Shown here: positions 36,701 to 50,288 of the stretch, one piece after another | How the letters are laid out: each line of letters opens with the position of its first letter | Position numbering within the stretch: the first letter of the stretch is position 1 | From: Acanthamoeba sp. SK_2022b | Taxonomy: Eukaryota > Discosea > Longamoebia > Acanthamoebidae | Direction: 5' to 3' | Assembly: GCA_027943245.1 (NCBI GenBank) | Contig: JANDJZ010000074.1 | Coordinates: 1-64,000 of the forward strand | Length of the DNA stretch: 64,000 nt | Program-made: the position numbers and the translations under genes | Notes under the pieces: generated by a model | Seen by the model: only the letters and a program-made list of their open reading frames with translations | Told to the model about the DNA's origin: nothing | Databases searched by the model: none

Positions 36701-39700
36701 CGTCGGCCAGGATGAAGTCCACCGACTGGCTCTCGTTGAGGACCTCGGGCGCGGCCCACTGGATGGTCGCCACGTCGTTGGACTCGTTGGCGTTCAGCTC
36801 CTGTATGGCGGGAGAGATGGGATCGGTTGGGAGGGGGGACAGGGAGTGGTTTGAGGAGGGGGGCGACGTACGGCCTTGAACTTGGTGAGACCAAAGTCGG
36901 AGACCTTGACGTTCCACTTGGCGTCCAACAGGAGGTTGAGCGACTTGAGGTCGCGATGGACGATGCCCGACGAGTGGAGGAAGTGCATGCCCTTGGCCGC
37001 CTGGTAGACCATCTTGACCTTGAGCACGTGCGGCACGTCGGGCACGAGCTCATTGTGCAGGAGCTGCGTTGCGTTAACGCCAGCCGCATAGAGAGAGGGA
37101 GGGGGAGAGAGTGTCAGTGAGCGTCGGTCGCCGCACCAGGGAGGCGTCGGATCGTACATCAAAGAGCGAGCCGAGGGCCATGAACTCCATGACGATGGCC
37201 ATCTTGGGCGGCCGCGTGCAGGCCGCCATGAAGAGCACGACGTTGGGATGCCGCAGCGCTGTCATCACGCGCACCTGACGATAGACAGATACACATATGC
37301 ATGCACGTTAGCCGACGAATAGATTGTCGACAATCGGCGGAGTCGGGAGCGGGTGCCTCGTCCTGGAAGTTCTTGGCCATTTCCCTCGACACCGAGTCGG
37401 TGGGCATCATCTTTACGGCCACTGCACGCACGAACGGGAAGAGCGTGTCAGCGGTTGAACCTTTCCGGGAAGGTTGAGCCCAGGGAGCTGACGCGAGCTG
37501 GCTTACCTTCGGTGCCCTTCCACATGGCCTTATAGACCTCGCCGTAGCCACCGCTGCCGAGCATGGAACCGATCTCCAGCTCGTCGTATTCGATTTCCCA
37601 GTCGTCCCTGCAGTTGTGCGAGAGGAGTGAGCCCCCTAGTGGACGAGCACACGACTCGGACTCAAAGAGGGTGCGGTCGCACCTCTTCTTCCTCTTGAAG
37701 ACGAGCATCATGAGGAGCGCGATGATGATGGCGAGCAGGATCAGGAAGAGCAGCACCGCCAACGGCACGGTGACTCCGATGACGATGGCCGTGGTGTTGG
37801 TCGAGCTCGAGTCGGAAGTGACCGTCTCGCACAGGGCGCCCTGGTAGCCGTCGAAGCAGCGGCAGGCGCTGTTGACGCACGAGCCGTGGTCGGAGCAGAG
37901 CAGGCCGTCTGCGGTGACGCACGGGTACAGCGAGCTGACGTGCACGCCCTGGCAGGTGACTCCCGCGAGGAACTTGTACATCTGGCGCTTGATGAAGTCC
38001 GAATTGGACACCACGCCCATGCCCGAGATCACGATCTGGTTCAACGCCTCGGCTGTGCGCGTGCGTCGCAAACGTCGACATTAGGTGCGTGCGCAGGGAG
38101 GAAAAGAGGAAGAGGAAAAGGAGTACAAGAGTTCTGGGTCCAGTAGATCCAGTCGAGGAGGGACGAGGCGCGGACGCAGTCGGTCATGGACGACTGGCGG
38201 ATGATGATGGAGTTGATGGAGAGCGCGGGCCAGCTGTTGGCGCTCGGGGCGTTGATGAGATCGTTGTCGCCCTTGTCGATGAGGTCGTTCAGGGCCGAGG
38301 TGATGGTGTCCTGGCTGATGGCCACGTCATACCCGGCCACGTTGCGGAGCTTGGCGACGGCGAGGCCACGCTCCGACGAGACGACGTTGTTGACCCACGG
38401 GGTGAAGGAGTAGGGATTGGCGTTGACGGTCTGCGTGATGTTGATCTCGGTGAGGAGGATGGTGGTGGACGCGTTCTTCATGGGGAACTCGATGATGTTG
38501 CCCACCGGGATGGTCGAGTTGAAGGCCGCGTTGGAGCGGGCCATGGCCTTGGCATAGATGGCCGTGATCACGGAGAACACGTTCTGGTAGACGATGCGGA
38601 TGGGCTGGTAGGGCAACACGTCGACGAGGTCCGGGTTGAGCGCGAGGATCTGCGAGTCGTTCCAGTGGGTGACCGTGCCGAGGTAGATGTCGCCCATGAC
38701 CGACAGGGACAGCACCAGGGGCTCGGACCGGCCCACGAGCTCGGGCAGGTTGTAGATGGGAACGATGGCCATGGCCGTAATGGGCAGGGCGCCGATGTCG
38801 GGGATGGACTGCGCTACGTAGGATGGCAGCGAGCTGCTGATGATGCCAAAGTCAAAGTTGGCGTTGATCATGTTGTTGATGCCCTCGAGGGTGGTCGATC
38901 CATAGTACTTGAGCTGGAAGGAGGCCGACGGATACTTGTAGGCCAGCGGCGGGTAGACGTCGTTGGCCGCGCCGCTGCCCACGATGAGGCCCGTCGTGAG
39001 CGTGGTCTGGTTGCCGCAAGTCATCTGCTCGAGCAGCGAGCAGGCCTTCTTGCGGTAGCCGAACGGGAAGCCGACGTAGTTGTTGGCGTTGGTCACGGCC
39101 ACGGCCTTGTCGTTGAGCTGCGTCCAGCTCAGGAACAGCAGCGTCTCCTCGATGTACTGGCACGCCACGGTCTTGCCGGTGATGGTCCTGTCCTTGCGCA
39201 TGGAGACAAAGTAGAGCGTCGAGAGCGGCCACGCCGTGACCGACGGCGGGTTGAAGATGTTGCCGTAGCCCGTCGTCGAGTTGACGATGCGCGCCGTGAA
39301 GTCGGACAAGGCGGTGGTGACCGACGTCGAGGAGGCCGTCACCGTGGTCGTGCCGTTGCGCAGCATCGACGCCCGCTTGACCGACGACACCGAAATCACC
39401 TCCGGCAGGCCGGCGTAGGTGAGCCGGCCGTCGCTGGACGACGTGGCGCTCACGCGCGCCGTGCCCCCAGTCACCGTCTGGTAATTGGTCACGCCCGCCG
39501 CCGTGAGGACGGCGCTCAGGCTCGGCCCGTTGTTGGCGAGGCTCGTCGCAAAGTCGGTGCTGATCGCCGCGAGCGCCTGCTTAAAGGCGTCGGCCAGTCC
39601 GCCGGGCAGCTCCTCGAGCGGGTCGAACACGAGCACGATGGGCAGGTCGGGCGGCGTCACGCCCGTGTTGAGGGCGGCGATGGCCGCGTCGTTCCAGTTG

Positions 39701-40131
39701 GTGATCTGGCCCGACCAGATCTTGCCCAGAACGGTGGAGTCGAGGCGCAGCGTGGTGGTGCCCCACGCGTCGACGCGGTAGGTCGGCACGATGGCGAGGC
39801 CGGCCAGGGGTATCTGCAGTAACTGCGGGTCCGACGTCGTCGTATCGATCGAAACGAAGCTCGTGTAGAAGTCGGAGAGGCCCTGGTCGTACATGGTCTT
39901 CGCATTGGTCTGGTTGACAGCCACTTCGAAGACCAGGGCGATGTCGTCGCGGTCGTAGCCGTACGAGGTGGCCCACGCCGTGGCCAGCTCGGAGCCGAAG
40001 GTCACGCCCGAACCGCGCAAAGTGAGCGCCTCAACGGGACGGCCCAGGAAGACGCCGAGCACGAACGCCAACGCGGCGAAGGCGACGAACGCCTGCAGTG
40101 CCGCTTGCTGCCCGCGAAGAAGAGACGTCAT
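33715..40131 (-). CDS. Receptor with tandem PstS-like domains, two TKL kinases and a class III cyclase domain
   Basis: Single-pass receptor. ATG at 40131 gives a signal peptide (hydrophobic to ...RPVEA). Two bacterial phosphate-binding-protein-like domains follow: [20 protein letters not shown] and [20 protein letters not shown] (copy 1, about 40030-39100), then [20 protein letters not shown] (copy 2, about 39000-38100). A cysteine-rich EGF-like module ([20 protein letters not shown], about 37830-37900) precedes a membrane span (about 37700-37790). Inside: TKL kinase 1 with [28 protein letters not shown] (37600-36290); a cyclase domain with [28 protein letters not shown] and GGQILLS (36113-35270); and TKL kinase 2 with [29 protein letters not shown] (34900-33715). 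The second metal-site segment reads [13 protein letters not shown], without the usual GD. Introns occur only in the cytoplasmic half; the ligand-binding half is one long exon. Confidence 0.85.
35969..35992. repeat. GGCT tetranucleotide microsatellite (about 6 units)
   Basis: Tandem ggct units preceded by ttccttcctt and followed by a G run, in the intron splitting the cyclase domain of the receptor gene. Confidence 0.8.
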
Positions 40132-41215
40132 TGGCCCTTGGTGAAGCGGTGGTCGTCGTTACGGGTGTTGCTTTGGGTTGACTGTCACTCTCCGTCAACT
40201 GAAGTCTCGTAAGTTCTCTTCTCTCGAGACTTTGCCCGAGGTCTCTTGCTGGACACACGACCTGTGGGTCGCTATCGATCTGTGGTGAAGAGACGGGAGC
40301 ACACGAGTAAGATGGTTGCTTGCATCAAGAACACAACGACTTGAAGCAAAGATCAGGCCCCGAATCACTACGACCATCTTTTTGATGCAGAACAAGAAGA
40401 GGGAAAATAAAATGATTAAGGTGAAGGCGAAGGAAGGTGAGCAAAGAAAAGATTTTTTTTTACCAGTGGAATCAAACCTTATCAAGATCGAAAAAAAGAA
40501 GGGGGGCTTTGCGTCGTACCTTCACAAAATCGAGAGGACGGGCGCGTTCTTCTCCGAATCAAGCTTGCAGGAGCCGCACACGAGGAAGTGACGCAAGACC
40601 AGTTGGTCGCTTTCGTGTTGGGCGGGAGTTACGGCCGGAGGGAGCCGTTGCGTTTGGGAAGTCGGGAGAATAAAGGCCAAACGCGGCAATGACTCGGGGT
40701 GCGGAGCGCATAGGAACGCGGCTGACGGGACCGGTCAAACCTGTCCGTCCCCGTCAGGCGTAGTTAAGTGAACCGGTTGCCCGGCGGACGTAGCAACTCG
40801 CTTCAGTGGTGCAGGTGTCTCCTCCTACGTCTGGGTCAAGAGTCACCGCAGTCTCTGATCACAGCAACTGCTAGACAACCTTAGATGATCTGGCGCAGCT
40901 AGGAATGGTAGCCATACGATCGGTAGTCACGGGCCAATCGGCAAGTAGACATTAACGTCGACCGAGCGAAATCCGTGGACTTTCTGCGAATGAAAACGCA
41001 TCTCGGAATTGGTTGAACAGAATATGGCTATTTGTCTACAAAAATGTAGAGCGCACTTACCGTTGGTTCGACTAAGTGGGGACAACGACGGTATCAGGTT
41101 GACGGCCAGCCCATAAAACAGGTTCTAGCTCTGTTCCTTTCTTCTAAACATTCACTCACTACCTCTGTACTCTAAAAAAAAAACTACCACCTGTAAGAAT
41201 ATTATACCCGTCATA
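40132..41215. promoter_or_regulatory. 1.1-kb divergent intergenic region
   Basis: Separates the ATG of the receptor kinase-cyclase (minus, 40131) from the ATG of the carboxylesterase (plus, 41216). No coding segment is convincing on either strand. The part near 40380-40510 is A-rich, 40680-40820 is GC-rich with no repeats I can see, and the last 60 bases before 41216 are AT-rich (an A10 run, then agaatattataccc about 10-25 bases before the ATG). An untranslated first exon for either gene is possible. Confidence 0.45.
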
Positions 41216-42921
<1,706 letters not shown>

Positions 42922-43027
42922 AGCACAGCCGCCTTGTGTTGTTAGCAACCATGCTCCTCGTTGTAGAGCCTTTTGACTCGAGTACAGCAAGTCCAATATA
43001 TTATTTGGAGAAGAGCTAAAGAGAGCT

Positions 43028-43798
43028 TCACGCCGCTTCTTTGGTCTTCGCCATGTGTGTGTAGGCCAGCTCGATGCACTCGATCTCGCCACGCACCAGC
43101 GGAAGCTCCAGCGCTTCACCGAGGGTCGCCCATTTGTGCGCCTTGTGCTCTCTGCGCAGGTTTGGGCGGGGGTGTGATCAGGCCATCCTAGGATCCCCTC
43201 GCACGAACCCACGCACTACCCTTACCTCGTATCAATCCGAATCGATGGTGGCCGCTGGTGATGGTCTACCAGACGTGCTCTAAACATGTGATAAACGAAG
43301 TCCACTTCGGGGTACCTGCATTGACGTTGCGGCAAGTAGCGGCTGTAGCTCTCGTTGCTCTTGGCGTGCGCCACATCATCACGCAACAAGCGTACCGGAC
43401 ATAAACGCTACCACATGAACGGAGGTGTGGCTCTTCGAGTACGTCAAGCGCGAGGCCTGTCTCCTCCTCCAGCTCGCGCTCCATAGCCTCTTCTGCTGTT
43501 TCGCCCTTATACGGCGGCGTGGGTGGAACAACCAAGTGGAGAGGCGTTCGCCAAAAAAAAAAAAAAAAAAAAAAAGCACAGCGTTGTGTACCTGGCTCAG
43601 ATGAAGCTTGCCGCCGGGTACGCCCCAAGTGTTTGGTTCTGATTTGTGATCTTGACGCAACAAGAGAAGAATTTGTGGAGATTGCGTTGCCTGCGTTGCA
43701 CCTTCCTCGTGGGTCGTCACAAATTCGAGAAAGCAACCACACGCCTCAAAGGCAGGACTGAATGACTCTGGTGGCGTGGTAGTCCATATAAACGACAT
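43028..43798 (-). CDS. Nudix hydrolase
   Basis: Probable nucleoside-diphosphate-linked metabolite hydrolase. ATG at 43798 (MSFIWTTTPPESFSPAFEAC) leads to LLLLRQDHKSEPNTWGVPGG, then an intron containing a 24-base homopolymer (T on the coding strand), then GETAEEAMERELEEETGL at about 43440-43500. Joined, these make the Nudix box with GG-K and the R-E-x-x-E-E-x-G metal-binding signature intact. Later exons give YPEVDFVYHMFRARLVDHHQ and EHKAHKWATLGEALELPLVR, ending AYTHMAKTKEAA at 43028. It is about 165 residues, standard for a single Nudix domain. It is tail-to-tail with the carboxylesterase (107 bases apart). The substrate cannot be told. Confidence 0.82.
43553..43576. repeat. A24 homopolymer in an intron
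   Basis: 24 consecutive A on the plus strand. On the coding strand of the Nudix gene it is T24, about 50 bases upstream of the 3' splice site. Confidence 0.9.
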
Positions 43799-43887
43799 GC
43801 TTGACAATGTCCGCCCTGCTGGCGACGTGCGTTGGCTACTTCATCTGAAGTAGAAGAAGCATACCAGTGAATAGACCCTAGGCTTTT

Positions 43888-43988
43888 GGATACGGCCATA
43901 CTGCGCAGAAAGCACCGCTCGCTTCCCATCCGAACAGCGAAGTTAAGCTGCGCCAGGCGGTGTTAGTACTGGGGTGGGCGACCTTTTT
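43888..43988 (+). pseudogene. 3'-truncated 5S rRNA copy ending in TTTTT
   Basis: ggatacggccatactgcgca starts a clear eukaryotic 5S rRNA; cccatccgaacagcgaagtt and gttagtactggggtgggcga follow in order, ending gacc at 43983. The usual 3' arm, about 25 nt that pairs with the 5' end and forms the last helices, is missing; TTTTT (43984-43988) follows instead. The loop between the two halves of helix II is 39 nt here against 35 in the standard fold, because CGCT is duplicated (accgctcgcttccc). The internal Pol III promoter region (about agttaagctgcgcc to tactggggtggg) is kept, so transcription of a ~100-nt RNA stopping at the T-run is possible. It cannot form a closed 5S. Confidence 0.85.
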
Positions 43989-45089
43989 GCATGTTCTTCT
44001 TACCTTGCCTCTGGGCTGTGCCCTGCCTAGCCATTGAGGTATTGGTGCCACAGTGGATACAGGCATTGATCCTGCCATTGCTGTGGAGCAACCTTGGTCT
44101 TGGGCTGCAAGCTTGTGCTATGTCTCTCTGTATGGTGGACTGCCACCACAGGCACAACCCATGTAAAACTGGTATGCTTGGCTAGCTGGCAACACTTGAG
44201 GCACACATCACCATTCACTTGTGCACTCTCAGACACAAGGAGGTAATGGAGTGTTCAGAAAAAAGTAACAATGTCACTTTTTAATGAACCTAAAACCTGG
44301 TGTACATAATGGCAAGGTTGAAGGTACTTTTCATGTACATGTGGACTGGAGCACAAGATGATGGTCTATTCACAGGTGAAGAGTTATTACAAATTTCAAT
44401 TGATCAAAGTCAGGGTATCTTGAGACACCCCTGCTCTTTCATCAGATGGAATACCACCTGCAAGTACTGAACCATGTGGCACAGCTCCTTCAGTTCCATG
44501 ATCTTTTCCACAAGTCATCTGCTGTTTCATCACTGTCTGGATGTATGGCAACCCATAGGCTAGGGGCAAAGTTGAAGTTTTTTACAGTTGGTGCAGTTCT
44601 GCTCTGCACAAGGTGCACATGAGTTTGTAGTGGGTGAGTGAGCTGTCCTGAGGCGCAGCAAGTTGAGGGTGTGGGGACAGTCCATCAAAGATGGCAGTAT
44701 CACAGTCAAGGTCTGAAGATGACAGGCTTGCTTCATGCAGCTCAAAGAGATTCTCCAAGCTCAGCGTCAGTGAATAGAGGTTCCCAGCAGTTGTCAGGTA
44801 GGTCTTGAATGACATCAGAGGGTATGGGCAAGGGAAGGATTTTGTATGGAGCTCCTGTTTATGGCGTTGTTGATGTTAGCTTATGCATGAAATTGTACAT
44901 CACAAGATTGTATGTAAATGAATGGATCTGTGCAGCTTTATAGGCTAAGACCATGCACTGGAAGAGGCTCAGCTGCCTGTAGGGTGCACCAAGCAGGTGC
45001 CTGCATACTGTGAAGAAGTACTGGGAGACAACTGCCAGGGAGAAGGTCAACCTGGATGCAGAGCTCAACAAAATCCTAGGCAAACCCAA

Positions 45090-45496
45090 TGCACATCAGT
45101 CCGGTTCTGTGGGGGAGCCCAGGGAGAACAAGACACAGCATGCAGAGCAGGAGACAGTGGAGGAAGGACCATGAAGCCCAGACACAGTTGGAGGCCAAGG
45201 GAGAGATGGTGGTTGATCCAAAGGAGGCAGAGCAGGAAGAGGAGGATGCAAAGAAGTCCAACAAGGTACTGATGCACATCAGTTCACCCCACAAACCAAG
45301 CTATAAAGACAGCTAGCAAACCTCCTGTGCACAGGACACCTCATCCATCAAAGCAGCCAACTACCCAATGCACATCAGGTCATTCCAGGCAAGCCCATCA
45401 ACACCACAATGTTAAATTTGTAATGGCATCAGTGCATGTGATTCTAATGCCATATTTAATTTTGATATCCACCAAAACATGACCCATGCACATCAG
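45090..45496 (+). repeat. Four dispersed copies of TGCACATCAG
   Basis: Exact TGCACATCAG at 45090-45099, 45272-45281, 45369-45378 and 45487-45496. Copies 1 and 3 share the 5' extension accca, and copies 3 and 4 share gtcatt after the core. Spacing is 182, 97 and 118 bases. Function is not known. Confidence 0.75.
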
Positions 45497-46848
45497 GTCA
45501 TTACCACTTAAGGACATCATTTTATTCATTGATGGACTGCGCATCTGGTCCATTGCTCATCTGTCTTTGGTGTTGTGGTTGTTGTGCAGAGAGCCTCCTT
45601 CTTGGGCTGGAAATCTTCAGATCCATTCAGGACAATCCCAACATCATTACTCCTGAATTCTGGACTACCAGGGATGACCTTGACCTGAGTGACCCCAACA
45701 TGACCTTCTCCAAGGTTGACCCTGCAGAGCTCCATGCCCTCTGGCTCTGTCAAAAGCAGCCTGTGGGTGAGCAAGTGCACCATGTTTGGTATGCCACAGC
45801 TTTTGTTCACTTGCAACTTTGGCATGTTCATCATTGCAACACATAATGTTGTGGTTCAGAGTGTGACTGCAGTGTCATGGTGCCAGGAGTTCATCATTTG
45901 TTGCAAAGTGTTGTTGTGGGAGGCTTTGTTACTACCAAGCCTTTCATATATGTTTTCTCAATGCTGATGAGTGGGTCAACTGTGAGGACACTGAACTGTG
46001 CCTCTATTATTAAATGAGGTCCAGTCATTTTAAAATTGATTTTGAATTCTAATTTTGGATAGATAAAATTGAGTTTTGGTCATCATATGCATATTTGAAA
46101 TAGCAATTTTAAGGTTTGCAGAAAAAAAATCTTTAAAATTTTAGCAAAAGTGAATTTGATATGGTAATATTTTGAGAATACCTGATATGGTGTAGCTAAA
46201 AATATCTAATGATTCTGTTAGGAGAAAAAATAAGGCAAGGGGTTGCTAGGAATTTTTAGATCTCCTGTTTGGGCGAAGGCACAGATAAAGGGCAGAAATG
46301 AAGCTTTAATTGTTGATACACTTGCAGCACAAGGGACAAACTTGAACATCTTGTGAAAGAAGGCTGTATTTTTAGATGCAAGTTAAACATCACAGTCAGA
46401 GTCCTCAGAAAGGGAGGTCTCAGGCTTGTCTTCGTTGGAGAGATATTCCTCCTCCTCCCTATCATGGTGCTTTTAGGAAGAAGAGGAAGAAGAGGAGGAG
46501 TATGAGGAAGAGGAAGAGGAATGGTGCTTTTGGGACTTGCTTCCCTGAGCATCCTTCTCCCTTGATGGGGAAGGAGTCCTCTCCCTCTTCTTGCTGCTGT
46601 GCTTCTCCTGAAAGTTGTCCTAGTGGGTGCTCCAGTGGTATAGTGAATGATTGGAGCTTGAATGGGAAAGCTTGTGTAGGTTCTGAAGAAGGTGGGTGCA
46701 AAGGGTGTTCCTGGCATTGTGTATGAAATACATGGAAGATGCATTGGGCAGTAGCATACCCTGGTTGGAGTGGAAGACGTGTGAAGTTGTATGGTTGAAT
46801 GAAGTTGGGATCATGGAGGAGTGGTCTGCTGGCTAGAGGAAATTGCCT

Positions 46849-47280
46849 CTAAAGCACCAATCCATTTAGTGATGTCAGTTGCATTGCTTTCCATTGTTGA
46901 GCACACATTCCTCCTTGCAAAGCAGTGCACCAAGAGCTTGTCCATGGTAGAACGCCCATTTCGTTGAAGGACTTGATCAGCACTTGCTGTCCCTGTGCTA
47001 TAACAGGACGAAGGGACCCAGCCTTGGTCATGCACCCAATGTCAATCAGCTCCACATTCAACCAGACATGCTTTTCAAGGAGTTCACTGTAACAATGGAG
47101 AAGATTTTCCTTCAGAACGCAAATAAGCTCCTCATCTGTTGGCTGAGAGTAAAGAATTATGAGCTGTGAAATGTACCAAAACAACTCACAAGCAACCACA
47201 TACACATACACAATGGAACATGTGGCTATCACAATAACATGAAGAGGGCTGATCACACAACTTACCACTCTGACCATCAT
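46849..47280 (-). CDS. Gene-like fragment in AT-rich island
   Basis: ATG at 47280 gives MMVRV followed by a good donor (gtaagttgtg); the matching acceptor ctttactctcag leads at about 47146 into PTDEELICVLKENLLHCYSE, LLEKHVWLNVELIDIGCMTK and RPVIAQGQQVLIKSFNEMGV, then a stop at 46849. The order (a variable start, I/V-D-I-G, then RPV...V..L..SF.E.GVL) loosely recalls ParB-like domains of transposon-linked fungal proteins, but this is weak. The codons are far more AT-ending than in neighbouring genes. Confidence 0.35.
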   Translation of the reverse strand: MMVRVVSCVISPLHVIVIATCSIVYVYVVACELFWYISQLIILYSQPTDEELICVLKENLLHCYSELLEKHVWLNVELIDIGCMTKAGSLRPVIAQGQQVLIKSFNEMGVLPWTSSWCTALQGGMCAQQWKAMQLTSLNGLVL

Positions 47281-47323
47281 TCACAGATCCTCAGCATTGG
47301 CCTCTTGTAAGGGTTCCTCAACC

Positions 47324-47640
47324 TCACTGGCACCTGAAGTCTGTGTGGCCCCCTTGGCTCAATGAGCTACTCCCCTCACCCCTCCAGATGTGGTTCTGGA
47401 GCCTGTTGTGCCAGCCCTCCAGGCAGTGATCACCAGAGGGGACCCCTTCGAGCTCTTTCCGCACAAAGGCTGCCCACACCTGTGGCACCACATGTCTCAG
47501 CACCGCGTGTAACGTGAAGAGCAGGGCATGGCGGCTGGTGTGCGAAGTGGTAGATGAGAAGAGCCCCCCCCCCCCGGACAGCCTCGAGGTGTAACCCACC
47601 AGCAATGCCCCTGAACCTTCAAATGGTTCTTCCTCACACT
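47324..47640 (-). pseudogene. Transposase-like remnant (MULE/zinc-finger type)
   Basis: Minus-strand reading frame with HAVLRHVVPQVWAAFVRKEL followed by GDHCLEGWHNRLQNHIWRGE. The pattern W..F.......NN/GDH.LEGWH.RL resembles the C-terminal part of eukaryotic MULE-type transposase proteins. No DDE core or terminal inverted repeats could be found, and the frame upstream loses similarity, so it is probably a fragment. Confidence 0.4.
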
Positions 47641-48079
47641 CGTGGCGCATATGCGGATGCGGAGAAGACGTCGCATGGCCTGGGCGACGTGGTGCCTGCA
47701 ATGGTCCTGAGCGGACTGCTGTCGTGGAACGCCGCCATGCAGGTGGTAGCGCGATTGCTGCGCGTGCTCGTCCACTTCTGCCGTCGATGCGCTGCACTGG
47801 CAGCCTCGGCGCCGTCCGTAGAGCTCAAGCACGGGACCGGTTCGACGACCTGATGTGGAACGTGGAGCCTGACCGAGGCGGTGGTCGCGCTGTAAGACCA
47901 TCTGCGGGCGGAGCTGGCATGTGCCGACGAGCTCGACAAGAAGCCAGCAATTGCCAGCGTGAAGCAGACGCTGGCGGACTACGCCGACCAAGGTCTGACA
48001 AGCCGAACGCGCGCGTGCATAACCCAGCGTGCACGCGCTGCGCTGGCCCGCGGGAGAGCAAACGCACAGTGCCGAGAGT
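47640..48079 (+). CDS. Possible spliced hypothetical gene
   Basis: GC-rich coding-like plus-strand segments: GLGDVVPAMVLSGLLSWNAA and LLRVLVHFCRRCAALAASAP (about 47680-47820), and after a possible intron (gtaagaccatctgcgggcgg) AELACADELDKKPAIASVKQ and TLADYADQGLTSRTRACITQ before a TAA at 48077-48079. No family is recognised. The opposite strand carries the transposase-like frame, so this may be host flank or element sequence. Confidence 0.3.
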
Positions 48080-48165
48080 AAAACATCGCGGCAGCGAACT
48101 AGCGTCCGTCTGCTGCACATCTTTGATTTAATAAAATAGGGCGAGAGTGGCGGGTGAAAGAAAGG

Positions 48166-50288
<2,123 letters not shown>

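Larger units (their letters stand above)
43989..47323. other. AT-rich accessory island
   Basis: About 3.3 kb whose base composition and word use differ from the GC-rich genome around it, most strongly at 46010-46260. None of the Acanthamoeba-like spliced genes seen elsewhere occurs here. It holds a four-copy short motif (45090-45496), a gene-like exon on the minus strand (46849-47168) and coding-like pieces such as NIITPEFWTTRDDLDLSDPN (plus, about 45640-45700) and LYSLTLSLENLFELHEASLS (minus, about 44710-44775). It begins directly after the truncated 5S copy and ends at a transposase-like remnant. The best reading is inserted or foreign DNA; misassembly or contamination is the main alternative. 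Confidence 0.55.

Noticed and set aside
38089..39822. 577-residue plus-strand open frame
   Set aside because: It lies antisense to the PstS-like exon of the receptor gene; its Arg/Gly/Val/Asp-rich text without motifs is what GC-biased third positions produce on the opposite strand.
43888..43988. Functional 5S rRNA gene
   Set aside because: The 3' arm that closes the molecule is absent and the helix II-III loop has a 4-base duplication.
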